This document shows positions 9,058-12,648 of a DNA stretch of 12,648 nt, piece after piece. Position 1 is the stretch's first letter; the number at the start of each line of letters is the position of its first letter. The position numbers and the translations under genes are program-made. The DNA lies in contig CAYWNA010000335.1 of assembly GCA_964459305.1 (NCBI GenBank), forward strand, positions 1 through 12,648, in the 5' to 3' direction. The notes below the pieces were generated by a model. The model saw only the letters and a program-made list of their open reading frames with translations. It did no database searches and was not told the DNA's origin. This DNA comes from CAYWNA01 sp964459305 (GTDB lineage: Bacteria; Planctomycetota; Planctomycetia; Pirellulales; Pirellulaceae).

Positions 9058-9062
9058 GTCTC

Positions 9063-9818
9063 TCATCCCTCATCTTTCAACTCGCGTCCCGCAAATATCT
9101 GGGCAATGTGCATTGTGCGGATCGACTTACTATGCCGTCGAATCAGTCCTTGCATGTGTAGCAGGCAAGACATATCGGCAGCTGTCAGGACCTCGGTCCC
9201 GGCTTGCTCGTGATCGCGTAATCGGTCCATACCCATCATACTGGAGACGGCTTCCTCGTTCACGGCAAATGTACCTCCAAAGCCACAGCATTCGTCCGGG
9301 CGAGCGAGTTCAGTCAACTCGATGCCGTCAATGGACGCCAGTAGTTTGCGCACCTTGCTGTAGGGTGGCCCCACAAGCTCGCTGGCTGCCCCCAAACGCA
9401 ATGCTCGGTGACCGTGGCAGCTATTGTGCAGCCCAACTTTGTGAGGGAAATGCCCCTTGATGCGCTCCACTCCCAGAACGTCGCCAAGAAACTCGCACAG
9501 TTCGAAGGTCTTGTCTTTCAACTCTTCGAAGCCCGGCTTACCCTTCAAGTATTGGTCGTAGTGGTGGCGAACCATCGACACACAACTGCCCGAAGGGCAC
9601 ACGACATACTCGTAGTTCTTGAAGACCTTCAGGAACTTCACGGCCAGCGGACGCGTATCCTCCGTACAGCCCGTATTCGCCATCGGTTGGCCGCAACACG
9701 TCTGCTCCAGCGGGAAGTCGACTCCGACCCCATGCTTCTGAAGCACCTCCAACGTCGCCAGGCCGACGTCGGGAAAGACTTGGTCAACGTAACACGGAAT
9801 GAAAAGTCCAACCTGCAT
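9063..9818 (-). CDS. lutA: Lactate utilization protein A, two CCG domains
   Basis: First gene of the lutABC operon; the CCG-domain subunit related to GlpC/HdrB-type cysteine-rich proteins, which binds an Fe-S cofactor and takes part in electron transfer from L-lactate. 251 residues, close to the family length. The two cysteine-rich domains are seen as TCCGQPMANTG (CCG at 41-43, with C74 and C79 in CPSGSC) and ECCGFGGTFAV (CCG at 177-179, with C134 in HNSCHGHRAL). The start at 9818 (MQVGLFIPCYVDQVFP) matches the family N-terminus. GGAG lies about 13 bases upstream, a weak ribosome site. The leader carries a perfect 16-bp palindrome. No lactate permease or lutR-type regulator gene lies beside it. 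Confidence 0.95.
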   Translation of the reverse strand: MQVGLFIPCYVDQVFPDVGLATLEVLQKHGVGVDFPLEQTCCGQPMANTGCTEDTRPLAVKFLKVFKNYEYVVCPSGSCVSMVRHHYDQYLKGKPGFEELKDKTFELCEFLGDVLGVERIKGHFPHKVGLHNSCHGHRALRLGAASELVGPPYSKVRKLLASIDGIELTELARPDECCGFGGTFAVNEEAVSSMMGMDRLRDHEQAGTEVLTAADMSCLLHMQGLIRRHSKSIRTMHIAQIFAGRELKDEG

Positions 9819-9850
9819 TTGTCGATTAATTCTCCACTGATGGCTTCAGA

Positions 9851-9866
9851 TGCATCGGCCGATGCA
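9851..9866. promoter_or_regulatory. Perfect 16-bp palindrome, possible lut operator
   Basis: TGCATCGGCCGATGCA is its own reverse complement. It lies 33 bases upstream of the lutA start, between a possible -10 element and the coding region, where a repressor site would be expected. The regulator is unknown. It does not match the FadR/LldR-type TGGT-ACCA half sites I know. Confidence 0.45.
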
Positions 9867-9886
9867 GCCGCAGTGTACGTCTCGAC

Positions 9887-9892
9887 AGTATA
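9887..9892 (-). promoter_or_regulatory. Possible -10 element of a lutA promoter
   Basis: TATACT on the minus strand matches five of six bases of the sigma-70 -10 consensus. No good -35 is found at 16-18 bases; the best is TTACGA, three of six. If real, transcription would start near 9880, about 60 bases before lutA and just upstream of the palindrome. Confidence 0.3.
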
Positions 9893-9943
9893 ACCTGGAA
9901 ACACCAATGTTCGTAAGTTCCTTTCTGAGTTGCCCGCCAATAG

Positions 9944-9981
9944 AAAACGCCGAACCGACCGTCTGGCGGTCAGTCCGGCGT
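9944..9981. terminator. Bidirectional intrinsic terminator after glnA
   Basis: Outer arms ACGCCG (9947-9952) and CGGCGT (9976-9981) enclose inner arms GACCG (9957-9961) and CGGTC (9967-9971) with a small internal loop. Read on the minus strand the stem is followed by TTTTCTATT, and on the plus strand by CTGTTTT. It sits about 75 bases past the glnA stop and separates glnA from lutA. A second small hairpin, GCGGC/GCCGC (9995-10007), lies between it and glnA. Confidence 0.65.
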
Positions 9982-10054
9982 CTGTTTTCGCGGAGCGGCA
10001 GAGCCGCAGCCAAAGTAGGTCCCGGCTGCCACGTGGGAGCTACAGGATTTACGA

Positions 10055-11467
10055 TCAAATGTCGTAGTACAGGCAGAATTCGTAGGGGTGTGGACGCAGT
10101 CGCAGGGCGTCCACTTCGTTCGTCCGCTTGTACCAGATCCACGTGTCGATTACGTCCTGAGTGAACACATCGCCGCGCAGCAGGAATTCGTGATCCTGCT
10201 CCAGGGCATCGAGGGCGGCGTCGAGCGACGCGGGCGTCTTGGGCACCGCAGCCTCTTCCTCCGGCGGCAGATCGTAGATGTCTTTTTCCAGCGGATCCCC
10301 CGGGTTGATCTTGTTCTGAATTCCGTCAAGGCCCGCCATCAACATGGCCGAGAACGCGAGGTAGGGGTTGCAACTCGGATCCGGACAACGGAACTCGACC
10401 CGCTTGGATTTCGGGCTTGGACTGTACATTGGGATCCGGCAGGCGGCCGATCGATTTCGTTGTGAATACGCCAAGTTCACGGGCGCCTCGTAACCCGGCA
10501 CCAAGCGTTTGTAACTGTTGGTCGTCGGATTCGTGAAGGCCAGCAGCGCGGGAGCGTGCTTCAGCAATCCGCCAATCGCGTAGAGCCCCATGTCGCTCAG
10601 TCCGGCATAACCGCCGCCGGCGAACAGCGGCTCGCCATCTTTCCATAACGACATGTGTGTGTGCATGCCGCTGCCGTTGTCGGAGAAGATCGGCTTGGGC
10701 ATGAAGGTAACCGTCTTGTTGTGCTTCCGGGCGACGTTCTTGATGATGTACTTGTACATCAATAGAAAGTCGCCCATCTTCACCAGTTCCTGGAATCGCA
10801 GGTCAATTTCCGCCTGGCCCGCGGTGCCCACTTCGTGGTGTTGGCATTCTACGTCCAGGCCACAATCGATCATCGCCTGCATCATCTCGTTCCGGATGTC
10901 CATCATCTGATCGGCCGGGGGCACCGGGAAGTAGCCTTCCTTGTGGCGCAGCTTGTATCCAAGGTTCGGCTGTTCGGCCCGGCCGCGATTCCACTCGCCC
11001 TCGATACTATCGATGTGATAAAAGCCCTCGTGGGCCTTCTGATCGAAGCGTATGTCATCAAAGATGAAGAACTCCGCCTCTGGCCCGAAGAAGGCCGTGT
11101 CCGCGACGCCGGTGCTCTTCAGGTAGTTGACCGCCTTGTGAGCGACGTTACGCGGATCGCGCGAGTAGTCTTCGCCGGTGATGGGGTCTTGAATGTTACA
11201 GATGATCGCCAGTGTGGTGAGTTCGGTGAACGGGTCGACAAAAGCCGTGTCGGGTTGCGGCATGACCAACATGTCACTTTCGTTGATCGCCCGCCAGCCG
11301 CGGATACTCGATCCGTCGAACCCCAGTCCTTCCTCGAAAACGTCTTCGTCCAGCTTGCGCACCGGGATGGTGAAATGCTGCCAGAGCCCAGGAAAATCCA
11401 TGAATCGAAGGTCGACCGCCTTCACGTCCTTCTCACGACACAGCGCCAAAACCTCTTTTGGAGTCAC
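10055..11467 (-). CDS. glnA: Glutamine synthetase type I (GSI-beta)
   Basis: ATP-dependent ligation of ammonia to glutamate, the main route of nitrogen assimilation; a dodecamer in the cytoplasm. From GTG 11467 the protein has 470 residues, the usual GSI length. The beta-grasp domain (GFDGSSIRGW) is followed by the catalytic domain, with FGPEAEFFIFD (127-137), GSGMHTHMSLW (265-275), NPTTNSYKRLVPG (313-325) and RVEFRCPDPSCNPYLAFSAML. DIYDLPPEE near the C-terminus places Y398 at the adenylylation site (Tyr397 in E. coli), so GlnE-type control is expected. I chose the GTG because GGGAGGT lies about 6 bases upstream and the N-terminus (MTPKEVLALC) aligns with the family. A further 22-codon upstream extension is spurious. 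A sigma-54-like promoter lies about 155 bases upstream. Confidence 0.97.
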   Translation of the reverse strand: MTPKEVLALCREKDVKAVDLRFMDFPGLWQHFTIPVRKLDEDVFEEGLGFDGSSIRGWRAINESDMLVMPQPDTAFVDPFTELTTLAIICNIQDPITGEDYSRDPRNVAHKAVNYLKSTGVADTAFFGPEAEFFIFDDIRFDQKAHEGFYHIDSIEGEWNRGRAEQPNLGYKLRHKEGYFPVPPADQMMDIRNEMMQAMIDCGLDVECQHHEVGTAGQAEIDLRFQELVKMGDFLLMYKYIIKNVARKHNKTVTFMPKPIFSDNGSGMHTHMSLWKDGEPLFAGGGYAGLSDMGLYAIGGLLKHAPALLAFTNPTTNSYKRLVPGYEAPVNLAYSQRNRSAACRIPMYSPSPKSKRVEFRCPDPSCNPYLAFSAMLMAGLDGIQNKINPGDPLEKDIYDLPPEEEAAVPKTPASLDAALDALEQDHEFLLRGDVFTQDVIDTWIWYKRTNEVDALRLRPHPYEFCLYYDI

Positions 11468-11515
11468 GTAAGACCTCCCTTTCAACAAATGCCAACAGAA
11501 ACCAGTGGGATATTC

Positions 11516-11541
11516 AAAAACCGGCGACAACATCGGCGCCG
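11516..11541 (-). terminator. Possible attenuator hairpin in the glnA leader
   Basis: On the minus strand CGGCG (11541-11537) pairs with CGCCG (11526-11522) around a 10-base loop, then G and five T's (11520-11516). It lies about 50 bases before the glnA GTG. The stem is only 5 bp, so it may be coincidence. Confidence 0.25.
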
Positions 11542-11621
11542 TTTACAGAGCCATCATGCGGCCGTTCGTACTGTGGTTCACCCGCAGGAGGGATTGCGAT
11601 TCGGTTTGCGAAGGATTCCAA

Positions 11622-11637
11622 GGCAACTGTAGGGCCA
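11622..11637 (-). promoter_or_regulatory. Candidate sigma-54 (RpoN) promoter for glnA
   Basis: The minus strand reads TGGCCCTACAGTTGCC. Against the -24/-12 consensus TGGCACG-N4-TTGCW it keeps the essential GG and GC with the correct 10 bases between, and matches TGGC-C and TTGC. Transcription would start near 11611, giving a leader of about 145 bases. Sigma-54 promoters at glnA are well known in enteric bacteria (glnAp2), which makes the location meaningful. Confidence 0.5.
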
Positions 11638-11694
11638 AGCAGCGGACACTAGTCGTGTTCAATGGCGTTAAGTAACTTGGTATCAATGACTTAT

Positions 11695-11728
11695 GGCGTT
11701 TTTCTGAAATTGGCGGTTTTGTGAAATC
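11695..11728. repeat. Tandem 17-bp direct repeat upstream of glnA
   Basis: Two contiguous 17-base copies match at 14 of 17 positions, sharing GGCG, TTTT and TGAAAT (11695-11711 and 11712-11728). They lie between the putative sigma-54 promoter and the upstream dyad. Function is unknown; paired protein-binding sites are possible. Confidence 0.4.
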
Positions 11729-11788
11729 GCCGCGAGAAGTGCCCGTTTCTTCGGCAGTGCAGACCGTTTTTCAGGCAGATGCTGGTCG

Positions 11789-11811
11789 ACTTGCGCAGAC
11801 ACAGTGCAAGT
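11789..11811. promoter_or_regulatory. Dyad upstream of glnA, possible activator (enhancer) site
   Basis: ACTTGCGC (11789-11796) and GTGCAAGT (11804-11811) are inverted copies with one mismatch around a 7-base spacer. The site is about 150-190 bases upstream of the candidate sigma-54 promoter, a usual distance for an NtrC-type enhancer. The half sites contain the TTGCRC core, loosely like NtrC sites (TGCACC-N5-GGTGCA), but the match is not strong. Confidence 0.35.
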
Positions 11812-11828
11812 TAGGCAAATTTCCGCCA

Positions 11829-11837
11829 GTGTTCATA
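11829..11837. repeat. Left target-site duplication of the MITE
   Basis: GTGTTCATA directly precedes the left terminal inverted repeat and is repeated exactly at 11972-11980 directly after the right one. Confidence 0.75.
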
Positions 11838-11971
11838 GGCCCTGATCATAACTCCGGCAGTTGCCGGGAGTGATAGCATAGTAACCCGAAGCGTAAGCGA
11901 GGAATGCAGCGAACTACGGCCTCCTCCTCGCTTACGCTTCGGGTTTCGATGCCGGAGTTACGATCAAGGCC
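11838..11971. mobile_element. 134-bp MITE-like element with terminal inverted repeats
   Basis: The ends, 11838-11859 and 11950-11971, are 22-bp inverted repeats with two mismatches, each starting GGCC at the outer edge and ending TAACTCCGGCA inside. A perfect 9-bp direct repeat flanks the element exactly. Inside is a second, perfect 21-bp inverted repeat (11883-11903 and 11925-11945), based on AACCCGAAGCGTAAGCGAGG, with a 21-base loop. A third hairpin, ACTCCGGCA/TGCCGGGAGT, adjoins the left end (11851-11871). There is no transposase gene, so it must have been moved in trans. GGC-starting ends and a 9-bp duplication are compatible with the IS5/IS903 group, but IS4-type elements also give 9 bp. 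It sits between the 3' end of the NucS-like gene and the glnA control region. Confidence 0.75.
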
Positions 11972-11980
11972 GTGTTCATA
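11972..11980. repeat. Right target-site duplication of the MITE
   Basis: GTGTTCATA, identical to 11829-11837, begins at the base after the right terminal inverted repeat. Confidence 0.75.
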
Positions 11981-12027
11981 CCACTGGCCTCGCCCCGACG
12001 AAACGGTCATGGTGGGCAATCGCCGAG

Positions 12028-12642
12028 CTACGACACCACGCAAACCGACGCCTCGGCGGTCGGCTGCTCTGGAGCCCTCACGCTGGACGGCACGTGGGGT
12101 GGCTTGCGATGTCGCACGTTCACGTGCAACTCGTATCTACAAATGCAAATCGAAGGGATCTCGGAGACCGCGTAATCCAACCCTTCAGAAATCGCCTGGG
12201 AGACGAGGATTCCACGTACTTCGCCTCCGTTCGCCAAATGTTCCCGTACCCATGCCGTTTGCCCCAGCAGAACGCCGAGAGCCGTGACCGGGTCGTCGTT
12301 ATCGTCTATTTTGACAACCACCAAATCCCCGCCGTGGTCCTCGGCCAGGATGTCGATGTCGCCCAGCGATGTGGCGTATCCCACGCCCCGGCGCCCGTTC
12401 TTGTGGACGAACTCTGTCAAACCTGCCTCGAGTTCTTCCAGGTTCTTGCTCAGGCGCTCGCGCACATAGTCTGCGACTGGGGGCAAGTCGGACCGAACGG
12501 GCGATCCGTTGACATTTGAGGGAATGTCCGTGCGTCGCCGCTCAGATCGTTCGTGGCCATATGACACAGGGGCGGTCATTTGACGGGAGATCAACTCCTC
12601 CGAGACCGCGTCCGATTGTTGGGAGACGACCGCACTTGGCAC
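12028..12642 (-). CDS. NucS/DUF91-like PD-(D/E)XK-fold protein, catalytic motif degenerate
   Basis: 204 residues from a GTG at 12642. The frame stays open to the window edge, so the true start may lie outside; an internal ATG (12579) is also possible. Residues 1-50 are polar and probably disordered. Residues about 58-177 resemble the C-terminal nuclease domain of NucS/EndoMS: GDIDILAEDHGGDLVVV (94-110), then QTAWVREHL and VRGILVSQAISEGLDYAV, then RYELHVNVR. In active relatives the strand after the glycine-rich turn reads ExK (as in LVVIELKRG). Here it is LVVVKIDDND, giving K111 and D113 in place of Glu and Lys. The first Asp (D97) is kept. The protein is therefore probably not a nuclease and may only bind DNA or a partner. 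The tail (PPHVPSSVRAPEQPTAEASV) is low complexity. The MITE lies just downstream. Confidence 0.7.
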   Translation of the reverse strand: MPSAVVSQQSDAVSEELISRQMTAPVSYGHERSERRRTDIPSNVNGSPVRSDLPPVADYVRERLSKNLEELEAGLTEFVHKNGRRGVGYATSLGDIDILAEDHGGDLVVVKIDDNDDPVTALGVLLGQTAWVREHLANGGEVRGILVSQAISEGLDYAVSEIPSICICRYELHVNVRHRKPPHVPSSVRAPEQPTAEASVCVVS

Positions 12643-12648
12643 GCGTCC

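Noticed and set aside
11468..11533. 22-codon upstream extension of glnA
   Set aside because: The GTG at 11467 has a near-perfect Shine-Dalgarno and matches the family N-terminus. The extension would run through that site.
10835..11632. Plus-strand frame of 265 codons opposite glnA and its leader
   Set aside because: Antisense to glnA; composition is that of a shadow frame.
11814..11828. A second sigma-54-like match (TGGCGGAAATTTGC on the minus strand)
   Set aside because: The GG and GC elements are 9 rather than 10 bases apart, which sigma-54 tolerates poorly.
11838..11971. CRISPR-type or riboswitch explanation for the repeated palindromes
   Set aside because: There is no series of direct repeats with regular unique spacers, and the flanking 9-bp duplication and paired terminal repeats fit a transposable element better.

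Overview
The window is a GC-rich bacterial chromosome segment in which every gene I can support lies on the minus strand, so it is read from high to low coordinates. Several features point to a planctomycete, probably of the Pirellulales type. The elongation factor G is of the mitochondrial-like spdEFG1 class, known from spirochaetes, planctomycetes and deltaproteobacteria. There is a CheY-receiver/RsbW-type ATPase fusion. An intergenic repeat carries the motif AACCCGAAGCGTAAGCGAGG, which I recall as frequent in planctomycete genomes. The taxonomic call is inference; there is no rRNA gene here.

Layout in transcription order: (1) a NucS/DUF91-like protein at 12028-12642 whose catalytic E-x-K motif appears lost; (2) a 134-bp mobile element of MITE type (11838-11971) with 22-bp terminal inverted repeats and a perfect 9-bp target duplication; (3) a regulatory region with a sigma-54-like promoter and an upstream dyad, then glnA (glutamine synthetase, GTG start, adenylylation tyrosine present) and a good terminator; (4) lutA-lutB-lutC, the L-lactate oxidation complex, with a 16-bp perfect palindrome in its leader and an unusual repeat-filled lutA-lutB spacer; (5) a small unlisted 37-codon ORF, the receiver/ATPase fusion protein and a pentapeptide-repeat protein, closely packed; (6) ilvN-ilvC-radical SAM, led by a good sigma-70-like promoter; (7) fusA, running off the left edge about 10-20 residues before its expected end.

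Functionally most of this is core metabolism: nitrogen assimilation (glnA), lactate oxidation (lutABC), branched-chain amino acid synthesis (ilvN, ilvC; the catalytic subunit ilvB is not here) and translation (fusA). I see no defence island, CRISPR array, RNA gene, or obviously new multi-gene system. The points that deserve a second look are the intact-looking MITE, the degenerate nuclease, the KARI cofactor loop, the glnA and lut control regions, the lutA-lutB spacer repeat and the small ORF before the response regulator.
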